The position numbers and the translations under genes are program-made. From positions 484,004-548,003 of the forward strand of contig NZ_JACSPM010000002.1 of the NCBI RefSeq assembly GCF_014837165.1: a stretch of 64,000 bases of DNA, written 5' to 3'. Under the pieces are notes generated by a model. That model was not told the origin of the DNA, made no database searches, and was given only the letters and a program-made list of their open reading frames with translations. Below, piece by piece: positions 46,911 to 55,658 of this stretch. Within the stretch, counting starts at the first letter, position 1. The number at the start of each line of letters is the position of its first letter. The stretch is from Microbacterium gallinarum (lineage in GTDB: Bacteria > Actinomycetota > Actinomycetes > Actinomycetales > Microbacteriaceae).

Positions 46911-48548
46911 TTAAGAGGAGTGCACCCCACTGCGACGCTGGTACGCCACGAATGCCAGCGCAGCCAGTCCCATCAGGAGCAGCGCGCCTCCGGCCATGGG
47001 CACGAGCGGGCTGACTCCGCCGCCGGTGACGGCGAGCGGGGTCTCCGGGTCGACCGATGCGGGCGTCTCCGGGTCGACGACCGGGGTCTCCGGGTCGACG
47101 ACCGGCGGGTTGGCGCACAGCGACGACGCGGCCGGGTACTCGACGACCGTCTCGTAGGACGGGTTCACATCGAAGCGCACGGTGACGCCGTCACGCGTCC
47201 AGGCGTAGTTGCCCGTCGTGGGGACGTACTCGCCGCCACCCACGTAGTCCCAGCCCGGCCACATCTTCGGCGCGCCGGCCGAGGCACCCGGCCACAGCAG
47301 GCTGCCGGAGAGAGGCTGGCCCGCGGCGACGTAGTCCGCGCCGTTCGGGTTCACGAAGGTGATCGTGACCGGGTTCTCGCTGTCGGCGACGTAGCCCTCC
47401 GGGAGGGTGACGTCGTACGCGAGGTAGGGCACATCGCCCACGCAGGACGAGGCGATCTCACCCGGGACGAGCGGGCACTCGCCGATCTCGGCGTTCGTGA
47501 GGTCGCGGGTCTGCGTCTCGATCGCGACGGAGGACTTCGCCGTGGGGTTGCCCTCGGCGTCGTACTCGTAGACGGTCGTCGTGACCTCGCGCGTCTGCGT
47601 CACCGTGGTGTCACCGCACTCCCACTCGCCGTCCACCCACGAGCCGTACTCGATCTCGGTGTCGGGCAGCGGGCAGTCTTTCTTCTCGTCGGCCGTCATG
47701 GGGCGCTCCGACGTGGAGGACGAGTCGGACGACTGACCGGGAACCCACGCGGTGCCGTTCCACACATAGGGCGTGGTGGTGGTCGTCGTCGTGATCGTCA
47801 CGACCTTGCTGTCGCAGTCGTACTCGAACGTGTCCTTGCTCGTCACCTCAGCGGGCGGCTGCGGCGGACGGCACTCTTCGAGCGTCTCGGACAGCTTGTC
47901 GAGGTTGGGCACGGTCCACTCGACAGTCGCCCCCTGCGGGAAGGCGGTGCCGGCGAGCGGCTTGGCCGTCCACGTCGTGGTGCCGTCGGCGTTCAGCTTC
48001 GAGACCCACTCGACGTTGTCGCTCTTCGTGAGCACGCCGGCGGCGGCGCAGGACGGGTTCGTCCAGTCGAGTGCGGGGGTGACCACCGTCGGCGGCTTCT
48101 CGGAGTCCTTCCCCTTGCACACGATCCAGTGCGATACGGCGGACTGCTCGCCCCCGCCGTTGAGCGGCGAGGCGTAGGCGACGCCGGCGACGGGGTGGTG
48201 GATCACATTGTTGTAAGTGCCCCCCTTGACGACGAGAAGCTCCCAGTGATCACCCGGCCACGACGGGGCGTACGGGTAGAGCGTCACCGTCTTGCCGTCG
48301 TTCGTGATCTTGCCGTGGCTCGAGTTGCCCTCCGACTTGTAGCACTCGGAGTCGTGCTCCGTGAGCTTCTCCCAGTACTTGGACGAGTTCGCCTCGGGTG
48401 AGAACTCCTGAATGTCGCCGACGGTTCCGACCAGTTCTGGGTCTGCCGCGGAGGCACCCGCGGTCACGAGCGGCGCCACGACCAGCGACGCGGCGAGAGC
48501 CACGGCGGCGAGCGCCTTGAACGTCTTGTTCCTACGTGCGTGCTGCAC
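46911..48548 (-). CDS. LAVTG-anchored surface protein with Cys-rich ectodomain
   Basis: GTG 48548 with GGGGAG upstream is the start (545 aa); codons further upstream precede the signal peptide. Signal peptide about 1-34 (ends GASA). The N-terminal 120 residues (TVGDIQEFSPEANSSKYWEKLT) are unlike any domain I know. Thr/Glu-rich beta segments with evenly spaced Cys follow (DCPLPDTEIE, GECPLVPGE). A cysteine-bounded module (47115-47444) is shared with both neighbours. A VDPETP repeat precedes LAVTGGG, a hydrophobic helix and RRSG. LAxTG is the class E sortase type. Function unknown. Confidence 0.75.
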   Translation of the reverse strand: MQHARRNKTFKALAAVALAASLVVAPLVTAGASAADPELVGTVGDIQEFSPEANSSKYWEKLTEHDSECYKSEGNSSHGKITNDGKTVTLYPYAPSWPGDHWELLVVKGGTYNNVIHHPVAGVAYASPLNGGGEQSAVSHWIVCKGKDSEKPPTVVTPALDWTNPSCAAAGVLTKSDNVEWVSKLNADGTTTWTAKPLAGTAFPQGATVEWTVPNLDKLSETLEECRPPQPPAEVTSKDTFEYDCDSKVVTITTTTTTTPYVWNGTAWVPGQSSDSSSTSERPMTADEKKDCPLPDTEIEYGSWVDGEWECGDTTVTQTREVTTTVYEYDAEGNPTAKSSVAIETQTRDLTNAEIGECPLVPGEIASSCVGDVPYLAYDVTLPEGYVADSENPVTITFVNPNGADYVAAGQPLSGSLLWPGASAGAPKMWPGWDYVGGGEYVPTTGNYAWTRDGVTVRFDVNPSYETVVEYPAASSLCANPPVVDPETPVVDPETPASVDPETPLAVTGGGVSPLVPMAGGALLLMGLAALAFVAYQRRSGVHSS

Positions 48549-48827
48549 TAGAAGAAACTCCCCAACTTCCGGGCGCCACGAGGCGCCGTCCCAGCGGCGC
48601 CCGGATGCGAGCGCCGGTACTCCCAGCGGCACGCGAACGTGCCGTACTCTCGACGCTCAGCGTCGTACCCGTACCCCGGTAGGGGGTGATTCGGTCTCCC
48701 TTGCGTGCGGGTATCACGCGACCGATCCGCCTGCGTTCGGGCTTGCAGGAGGGCAGCGCCTAAGCGCTGCTCGTGCACGCTATCAGTTCGAGGGCGCGGA
48801 TGCGAGCTTGTGAACCTGAAGACACGC

Positions 48828-48860
48828 TGGGACCCTTCACCTCGAGGGCGAAGGGTCCCA
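48828..48860 (-). terminator. Second terminator after the giant LAATG gene
   Basis: Perfect 11-bp stem (TGGGACCCTTC and complement) with an 11-nt loop. Confidence 0.65.
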
Positions 48861-48873
48861 GGCCGCGGCGAGG

Positions 48874-48913
48874 TGGGAGAGGGCGGGCCTTGGGGGCAAC
48901 CCGCCCTCTTCCA
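48874..48913 (-). terminator. First terminator after the giant LAATG gene
   Basis: A 14-pair stem (one G-T wobble) with a 12-nt loop, four bases after the stop codon at 48917. Confidence 0.7.
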
Positions 48914-48916
48914 CGG

Positions 48917-51900
48917 TCAGAGAGTCGGCTTCGCCTCACCCCGACGACGGCGCACGACCAAGACCGTGGCTCCGCCGAAGAGGGCGAGGATTCCGAAGAT
49001 CGCCAGCGGCCAGACCGCGCTTCCACCGGTCGCGGCCAGCAGCGACATCGCCACCGTCGCGTCGTCGGAGTCACGGCCGGCATCCTCGGGGTCACCGAAG
49101 GTGTGGTAACCCACGACCGCCACGTTGGTGATCGAGGTCACCTTCGACTGCGGGCTCACCGTCGCCGCGAGGGTGATCGTCGGGGCCGCGCTGGCGCCCT
49201 CCTCATTGCCCTGCGGCTGCAGCGGTCCGAAGAGCACGCACTCGAGCGTCCCCCCGTAGCCCGCACCGTCCTGGCCGGTCACCGAGCACGACTCCCAGTT
49301 CGGGAAGACGGTGTCATCGCCCTCACCCGGCCACGAGACGTCCGTGATCCTGATGTCGGCGGGGATCTCGTCTGTGACGACCACGCCCTCGGCGGCCGAG
49401 TCGGTGCTCACGTTCTCGACCGCGAGATCGTACGTGAACGATGCGCCCGGCGCCGTGTTCTGGACGCTGGCCGTCTTCTCGATCTCGACCTGCGTATGAC
49501 GTGCCTGAGCGCACAGGGTCAGGTCCGTCGGGTACGCGACGTCGAATGTGAGCGTCGGGTTCACCGAGAAGGTGAGGGTGCTCTCCCCTCGCCACGCGAA
49601 GTCGAGCTCACTCGGGTCGAGGATCAGCCCGTTGTAGACGAAGAACGCATCCGCCGGCGCGTACTCGACGCCGTTGGCCGGGTTGATATACCCGCCGTTG
49701 GGGCCGTAGTCTCCCGCCTGCAGCGCACGCCAGCCGGGGTAGTCCACCGCCACCGGCGGGTCGCCCACGAACCGGGTGCCCGGCCACTGGAGCTCTCCCG
49801 TGACGCCTTCGGGGTTGCCGAAGAACTCGTCGATCATGACCGAGTGTCCCGGCGCCTCCGGCGCATCCTTCGTCACCCAGGTGCCCGACACCGGCAGCAT
49901 CGAGAGGCTCGGCGACGTGCGCACGACGTACTGCAGCAGGACGGTGTCGCTGACGCAGGACGTGTAGACTACGCCGGTCATCTCGCGGACCTCGATCGTG
50001 AGATCGTCGCAGTTGGCTGCGAACGGCTCACCGTCGAACGGACCGCCGACCGTGTCGATCGCGGTATCCACGCAGGCGTTGTTCACCAGCGAATCCAGCG
50101 GCGCGGGAGCAGTCGGGACCGGGTCGGCCGGATCCATCGACGAGACCGCCGGCTGCGCAGCCAGCACGACCGAGATCGTGACGGTCATCGATGCCCCCGG
50201 TGCCAGCGGCGCATCCAGGGTGAGGTCGACGATGTCGTTCGGCTGCGTCTCGCTCTTGTCCGTCCAACCCGGCTCGGCCGTCATCCCGTAGCCGTCCGAC
50301 AGCGTCAGGTCGACGATGTCCAGCCGCGGGTTCAGGTCGGCGTCACGAACGTGGACGGCCGCGGCCTCCCGCGTCCCGTGGTTCGTCACCGTCAGGATGT
50401 AGTCGAACGGCACACCCGGCTCGACCGACGTCGAGCTCGACGTCTTCTCGAGGCCGACGTCGTCGAGGTGGATCGTCCCGCAGGCGTCGTCCACGACCGG
50501 CACGTCATCGCCGACGGTGAGCATCGCGGTATTGACGATGCCGATCCCGCTCTCCTCTCCCGTGCAGGGCTCGGCTCCGACCGGCACCGACGTGATCTCA
50601 GCGGTCACGGTGACGGTGTAGACATCGTCGTTCGAGCCGTCGAACGGCGCGAGAGGCTGTCCCGTCGCGAGGTCTGCCTCGAGCGATCCGTCGGCGAAGG
50701 CGCCTTCGGTCGGCCCGGTCCACGAAGCGTCCAGCACCACGCCCTCCGTCGCATCCAACGTGTCGGTGAGGTCGTACGCGAGCGTCACGAGTTCGCTGTT
50801 GTTGTGGACCCGGATCTCGTACGTCACCGTCCAGGTGCCGTCCTCGTTCTGCTCCGAGCTCACCAGCGACTTGGCGAATTCGTACCCCTGGTCCACATGC
50901 GAGTTCACGATCGTGCAGATAACGTTCTCGCCCTTGTTGAGTGACCGCAGGGCGGCGGAGCCGGGGACGCTGTCGGAGAGGTCGATCTCCCCCGTGATGT
51001 CCGACACGCAGGACCATTCGCTCGCCTCGAACTCGTCCGATCCGGCGAAGTCGCCGATCAGCTCCTCCGAGAGTGCGAAGCCGACGCCCGTGGCCACCTC
51101 GGTTGGAGCGACGTCGCCGCCGTCCGCGTCGGTCACCGCGTCGCCTTCCTCGGGCGTCGCGAACAGCTGCCAGTTGGCCTCGTCGACCTCGGCGCCCTCG
51201 ACCACGACGGTCTTGTCCAGGGCGATGGTGGGCAGCTCCGCCTCGTTGACGAACTCGCAGTTCACCGGCTGGTTCGGCATCGTGAACGAGCCGGTCAGCC
51301 CGTCCACCTCCACCAGGACGGTCTCGTCCGCACCGACGCAGCGCAGCGACGAGATGTAGTCGGACGCCTCGCCCTCCAGCACCCCGATGACTTCGCTCAC
51401 CGTGACCTCCTCACCGATGAGCGCATCCGCGATCAGGGTGTGGGTGACGTCGGTGAACGAGCCGACGGTGCCATCGGCGGTGGACTGCTCCGAGCCGGAC
51501 GCGCCGCCCTCGACGCTCATGTCGGCGGTGTCGCCGGCCTGGCCGTTGACCCACGTCTTGACGACCGAGACGCTCTGCGTGAGCGCGCGGTTGGTGAACA
51601 CGCAGGTGGCGGCCTGGGTGACCGTGAGCTCGAACGAACGGCCGTCGCCGGTGCCGGAGACTTCGCCTGCCGTGCAGGTGTAGGTCGAGTCGTACTCGCC
51701 CTGGCCGGTGACCTCCTCGGACATCGTCACGACCTCGCCGATCCGCACCTCGGCGGTGACGGTGTCGACGTTGTCGAGCAGGTCGGACGCGCCGTCAGCC
51801 ACCGAGGTGCTGGACTGCGCTGCCGCCCCGTCAGGGGTGATCGACAGTTCAGCCGAGTCACCGGCGATGCCGCCGAGCCAGCGCTTCATCAGCACCACGT

Positions 51901-54900
51901 CTACCTTGTCTGCCGTGTTCGTGAACGTGCACTCCACATCGGCGAGCGGTGCCGAGAACGTGGTCGACAGGCCCTCTCCCTGACCGCCGGCCGGCGAGCA
52001 CGCGTAGATGCTCGTGTACTGGCCGCGGTTCTCGGCGTCCAGCATCTCGGCCACGGTGACGCTGTCGCCCACGCGGACGGTGAGCTGGACGACGTCGGAA
52101 TCGGTCTGGCTCGCCGCACCGGTCGCGGTGGACGTGTCGCTCGCCGCGTTGATCGACAGCTCGGCCGCGTCGCCCTGGAAGGCGTCCTTCCACACCTTGT
52201 GGACCACGATGTCGGTCGTCTTGGCCGTGTTGGTGATCGTGCAGACCACGGGCTCGGTGACTTCGAAGGTCGGGATGCTGCCACCCTGCCCGGACGTGCC
52301 GTCATCGCACGCCCACGTCGACGAGTACGAGCCCGCGTTCTGTCCGCCGAGGTCTTCCGACAGCGTCACCTCGTCGCCGACCCGGACGTCGACCTCGGCG
52401 GTGTTCACGTTGTCGGTGCTGTCGCCCTCGGTCGCGACCGAGGTGGCCGAGTCGGACTCGGCTCCGTTGATCTCCAGGTGAGCGGTGTCACCCGCGAAGG
52501 CGTCGACCCACTGCTTCTTCAGCTTGACGGTCGCGCGCTGGGCCTCGTTGTCGAACGTGCAGGTGACGTCCGCGTCGGGAACCGTCAGCGGGAACGACGT
52601 GCCGTCGCCGGACGCGCCCGTGGTGCACGACCACGACGACGCGTATACGCCCTGCCCGTCGACGACCTCGGACAGCGTGATCGAGTCGCCGACCCGGACG
52701 GTCGCGACCGCCGTGTCGTCGGTGTCGAGCTGGTTCGCCGCACCCGACGCGGTCGACGTCGCCGTCGCCGTGCCGGCGGTGAGGTCGGCGGTGTCGCCCT
52801 CGATCGCGTCGATCCAGCGCTTCTGGAGCGTGACGGTCTTGGTGACCGCGGTGTTGACGAACGTGCACTGCACGCCGTTCGCCGAGGCGGGCCAGGCGGG
52901 AACGCTGATCGAGCCGCCCGTGCCGGTGTTGTTCGACACCGTCGCGCCGACGCAGGACAGCACGGAGCTGTACAGACCGGTGTTCGCGCCGTCCAGCGTC
53001 TCGGCGATGGTGAGCGCCGTGCCGGGCGCAACGCTCACCTGGATCGCCGGCCCGCTGGTCGGCGCCGTCGAGGTGCCCTGAGCTGCCGCCCCGCCGCCGA
53101 TCGCGAGCTGCGCCTTGTCACCGGGGAACGAGTTCACCCAGTTCTTGGTCAGCGTCACCGTGGCGTACGGGGTGTTCACGAAGGCCGTCGCGATCGCCGG
53201 GTTCGGCGCCTGCTGCGAGATCGTGAAGACCTGCGGCGTCGGATCGAGGACGTACCCCGCCGGCGCTGCCGTCTCGGTCACGGAGTAGGTGCCGGTCGGC
53301 AGTCCTGCGACCGAGAATTCGCCGCCCGTGGCATCCGTGTCCCTGCCCGAGTAGCCGGGCTGACCGGTGTTGTCGACCACGGTGATCGGGGACGAGTCGA
53401 GGTCCCACGGCGCGGCCGCGGCGGCGCCGCCGGTCGCGATGATCTGGAACGTGGCCCCACCGAGCAGCGCGCCCGCCCGATCGTGCTTGAGCCACGACAC
53501 ACTGCCGAGCGGGTCGACGAACGTGACCATCTTCGACTCCGCCGCCCCGACGGTCACCTCCTTCGGTGCGCTGTCGAGCAAGTAGCCGGCGGGTGCCTTC
53601 GTCTCGGTGATCGTGTAGTCACCGGGCTCCACGTTGTTGCTGAAGACGATCTCGCCGGCGGCGTTCGTCACTCCGGACGTGCTGCCCGTGCCCGTGGCCG
53701 GGTTCGGGGAGATCGTGAACTCCGCCCCTGCGAGCACCTTCGCGTGGTCGAGGGCGTCGACCTTGACGATCTTCAGCGTCGAACAGGTCGAGGGCACGTT
53801 GAGCGCGACCGGTGCGATCCAGTCCTTCATGGAGGAGTTGTCGTTGCCTGCGGAGGAGTTCGAGCGGATGTTGAGCACGCCGTAGGTGCCACTGCATCCC
53901 TTCTCGCCGAACAGTGCAGTCAGGTTGATTGCAACCTCGGCGAACGAGCCCTTCTGAAGGACCGCGCCGGACAGGTTGTCGACGTCGCCCTGCGCCGTTT
54001 GACCGACGAACCCGGCGAGCGAGCCCAGCGACACCCACTTCGTTCCGTCCCACGTGTCAGCGCCGACAAGGAGGATCGTGATGTTGCCGTTCTGCTCGAT
54101 CACCAGACGGAGGTCGCCCACCGTGCGGTTGGGAACCGGGCCGAAGGAGTTCGTCTTCTGGTTCAGCTCGACGTAGTAGCCGATCGTGCCGGTTGTGGCA
54201 TCACGCTCGAACCCGAGGTATGCGTACACGTTGCCGCTCACGGTCTGGGTGTACGCGTAGACGTTGCCGATGTCCGACTGCCCTGTAGCCACTCCGCTGC
54301 CGGCAATCTGGCTCGCCGACCACGGCCAGTTGCTTTCGGACGCTCCGCCCGTGAACTGGGTGGCGTCGTCGTAGCCGTCGTTCGCTACGGGCTGGCCACC
54401 GACGGTCGCCCAGTCCTTGGTTCCCACACCGTCGAGACACAGGTTGCCGTCGATCTCGAAGCCGGCGACAGGCGATCCTGCGACCGGCCATCCGGCACAG
54501 GCGAGTGCTGCCAGCGGCACGGCGAGCGCTGCCGACCGCGTCTTGGCGGTCGGCGGGTCAGTCGCCCCCTCTTCGGCGGCGGCCTCCTCCGACGGCGCGG
54601 CAGGCTCCTCGGCCGGCGGGTCCTCCGCTGCAGGCTCGCCGGGCTGCTCCGCAGCTGACTCCTCTGCCGGCGCAGCGGCCTCCTCGGCCGGCGCCGCCGG
54701 CTCTTCAGCCGGTGCCTCCGTATCGGTCGCGGTCTGCGCGGTCGTCTCCTCGGTGGTCGTCGGGGTCACCCCCTCATCGGCCACCGCGGGCGCCATGCCC
54801 GAGAACACGAGAGCGCCGGCGACGACTGCCGCCAGTGCCCCTACGTGCCATCGACGCTGGAGTGCGATCCGGCGCTCCTGATTGCGTACCTGCCGAATAC

Positions 54901-54946
54901 TGCGTCGCACTCCCCCAGAAGCGCGCGCGAAAACACGACCATCCAT
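48917..54946 (-). CDS. Giant LAATG-anchored adhesin with six tandem repeats
   Basis: ATG 54946 behind AAGGGTG gives 2009 residues; GTG 54955 is possible. A long basic n-region precedes the signal helix (GALAAVVAGALVFSG). A Glu/Pro/Ala stalk is followed by a lectin-like N-terminal domain (GWPVAGSPVAGFEIDGNLC... to about residue 390), two SpaA/Cna-B-type domains (GEIVFSNNVEPGDYTITETKAPAGY; LPTGTYSVTETAAPAGY), then six tandem repeats of about 105 residues between 53165 and 51240 (K-x-W-V-D-x-x-x-GD-x-A-x-L; VRVGDSVTLSE; CTFTN). DUF11 domains flank the shared cysteine-bounded module (49511-49957). The tail is LAATGGSAV, hydrophobic helix, RRRRGE. It is probably a long fibrillar adhesin. Confidence 0.82.
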   Translation of the reverse strand: MDGRVFARASGGVRRSIRQVRNQERRIALQRRWHVGALAAVVAGALVFSGMAPAVADEGVTPTTTEETTAQTATDTEAPAEEPAAPAEEAAAPAEESAAEQPGEPAAEDPPAEEPAAPSEEAAAEEGATDPPTAKTRSAALAVPLAALACAGWPVAGSPVAGFEIDGNLCLDGVGTKDWATVGGQPVANDGYDDATQFTGGASESNWPWSASQIAGSGVATGQSDIGNVYAYTQTVSGNVYAYLGFERDATTGTIGYYVELNQKTNSFGPVPNRTVGDLRLVIEQNGNITILLVGADTWDGTKWVSLGSLAGFVGQTAQGDVDNLSGAVLQKGSFAEVAINLTALFGEKGCSGTYGVLNIRSNSSAGNDNSSMKDWIAPVALNVPSTCSTLKIVKVDALDHAKVLAGAEFTISPNPATGTGSTSGVTNAAGEIVFSNNVEPGDYTITETKAPAGYLLDSAPKEVTVGAAESKMVTFVDPLGSVSWLKHDRAGALLGGATFQIIATGGAAAAAPWDLDSSPITVVDNTGQPGYSGRDTDATGGEFSVAGLPTGTYSVTETAAPAGYVLDPTPQVFTISQQAPNPAIATAFVNTPYATVTLTKNWVNSFPGDKAQLAIGGGAAAQGTSTAPTSGPAIQVSVAPGTALTIAETLDGANTGLYSSVLSCVGATVSNNTGTGGSISVPAWPASANGVQCTFVNTAVTKTVTLQKRWIDAIEGDTADLTAGTATATSTASGAANQLDTDDTAVATVRVGDSITLSEVVDGQGVYASSWSCTTGASGDGTSFPLTVPDADVTCTFDNEAQRATVKLKKQWVDAFAGDTAHLEINGAESDSATSVATEGDSTDNVNTAEVDVRVGDEVTLSEDLGGQNAGSYSSTWACDDGTSGQGGSIPTFEVTEPVVCTITNTAKTTDIVVHKVWKDAFQGDAAELSINAASDTSTATGAASQTDSDVVQLTVRVGDSVTVAEMLDAENRGQYTSIYACSPAGGQGEGLSTTFSAPLADVECTFTNTADKVDVVLMKRWLGGIAGDSAELSITPDGAAAQSSTSVADGASDLLDNVDTVTAEVRIGEVVTMSEEVTGQGEYDSTYTCTAGEVSGTGDGRSFELTVTQAATCVFTNRALTQSVSVVKTWVNGQAGDTADMSVEGGASGSEQSTADGTVGSFTDVTHTLIADALIGEEVTVSEVIGVLEGEASDYISSLRCVGADETVLVEVDGLTGSFTMPNQPVNCEFVNEAELPTIALDKTVVVEGAEVDEANWQLFATPEEGDAVTDADGGDVAPTEVATGVGFALSEELIGDFAGSDEFEASEWSCVSDITGEIDLSDSVPGSAALRSLNKGENVICTIVNSHVDQGYEFAKSLVSSEQNEDGTWTVTYEIRVHNNSELVTLAYDLTDTLDATEGVVLDASWTGPTEGAFADGSLEADLATGQPLAPFDGSNDDVYTVTVTAEITSVPVGAEPCTGEESGIGIVNTAMLTVGDDVPVVDDACGTIHLDDVGLEKTSSSTSVEPGVPFDYILTVTNHGTREAAAVHVRDADLNPRLDIVDLTLSDGYGMTAEPGWTDKSETQPNDIVDLTLDAPLAPGASMTVTISVVLAAQPAVSSMDPADPVPTAPAPLDSLVNNACVDTAIDTVGGPFDGEPFAANCDDLTIEVREMTGVVYTSCVSDTVLLQYVVRTSPSLSMLPVSGTWVTKDAPEAPGHSVMIDEFFGNPEGVTGELQWPGTRFVGDPPVAVDYPGWRALQAGDYGPNGGYINPANGVEYAPADAFFVYNGLILDPSELDFAWRGESTLTFSVNPTLTFDVAYPTDLTLCAQARHTQVEIEKTASVQNTAPGASFTYDLAVENVSTDSAAEGVVVTDEIPADIRITDVSWPGEGDDTVFPNWESCSVTGQDGAGYGGTLECVLFGPLQPQGNEEGASAAPTITLAATVSPQSKVTSITNVAVVGYHTFGDPEDAGRDSDDATVAMSLLAATGGSAVWPLAIFGILALFGGATVLVVRRRRGEAKPTL

Positions 54947-55063
54947 TGCTTTCACCCTTGTCGTAATGACGTAGGGTGCCCCAAGCCGGAGCCCCTCCCA
55001 GCACGTGACGGCCGTTTAGTTTCCCAACTCCCCAAGAGCCGGTCGACACGTGTTCCCAGGGGG

Positions 55064-55092
55064 AACGTAAGCCCGTGATCTGCGCCTGTCAA
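55064..55092 (-). promoter_or_regulatory. Strong predicted promoter of the giant LAATG adhesin gene
   Basis: TTGACA (55092-55087), 17-bp spacer, TACGTT (55069-55064) on the minus strand. The start near 55057 leaves a leader of about 110 nt. The -35 match is perfect. Confidence 0.65.
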
Positions 55093-55157
55093 GTACCCCG
55101 CTGAATCGTGTTCCGATCCATCGAGGCACGCGTCGGTGCCCTCGCCCTGCACACAGC

Positions 55158-55189
55158 GAAGCGGTCCGGGGATATCCCCGGACCGCTTC
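55158..55189. terminator. Terminator after the small antitoxin-like gene
   Basis: A perfect 14-bp stem around ATAT; the whole element is a 32-bp perfect palindrome. It lies 19 bp after the stop at 55208 and 60 bp upstream of the adhesin promoter. Confidence 0.7.
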
Positions 55190-55207
55190 ATCCTTCGAAC
55201 AGATGGA

Positions 55208-55423
55208 CTACTCGTTGCCGATCGACTTGTCGATGTTCTCCCGCGCGCCGTCGACGTGCTGGTCGATGCTGTCGGGCGCGATCTTCTTGACGAAGTCGGC
55301 GGCAGCGTCGAGCGCCTTGTCGCTCACGTCCTCGGCCTGATCGGACTTCAGAACGTCGTCGATCTTGTCCTTGTTCTGCTCGAGGAAGTCCTTGCCCTGA
55401 TTCACCAGGTCATCGATACCCAT
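55208..55423 (-). CDS. Rv0909/MT0933-like small antitoxin-family protein
   Basis: ATG 55423 with AAGGAG six bases upstream, 71 residues. MGIDDLVNQGKDFLEQNKDKIDDVL... is all-helical, acidic-basic alternating, without membrane segment. It resembles the actinobacterial family named after M. tuberculosis Rv0909, described as antitoxin-like. No toxin gene lies beside it, so the antitoxin label is by family only; it could be a stress-linked protein of CsbD-like character. Confidence 0.65.
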   Translation of the reverse strand: MGIDDLVNQGKDFLEQNKDKIDDVLKSDQAEDVSDKALDAAADFVKKIAPDSIDQHVDGARENIDKSIGNE

Positions 55424-55584
55424 GTCACACTCCTTCGGCGCCCCCTCGGGCGCACGCGACCATTCTGTCGGTACCGGCGCGCAGAGGAAAGCCGAGTGCG
55501 AATGCGGGAGCGTCGGGCGGCGCTCCGGGCGACCGCTTGTCGAACAGAGTTTCTGCGGCAGGCGGCCTCTCACCTCGCACAACG

Positions 55585-55614
55585 AAGGGGCCGGGCCCGA
55601 AGGCCCGACCCCTT
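55585..55614 (-). terminator. Terminator of tuf (end of the str operon)
   Basis: Thirteen positions pair with one mismatch around the loop CGAA, 44 bp after the tuf stop. Confidence 0.7.
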
Positions 55615-55658
55615 GTCGGTGACGGATGCCGCGGCATCCGCTCAGTGAGTCCGAAGAC

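Larger units (their letters stand above)
48549..48916. other. Intergenic stretch between two surface genes
   Basis: It holds the two tandem terminators of the gene at 48917 and the leader of the gene at 46911. In the leader, a 9-bp stem (48569-48577 with 48596-48604) stands just before the ribosome-binding site, and a 7-bp hairpin lies at 48753-48770. No convincing promoter hexamers and no gene were seen. Confidence 0.6.

Noticed and set aside
48649..48691. Riboswitch-like stretch (GGTAGGGGGTGATTCGG region) upstream of the LAVTG gene
   Set aside because: No match to a riboswitch consensus I know; only short local palindromes.
51440..54658. Long plus-strand frame opposite the 2009-aa adhesin
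   Set aside because: Composition is typical antisense shadow; the minus strand has clear repeats, signal peptide and sorting signal.
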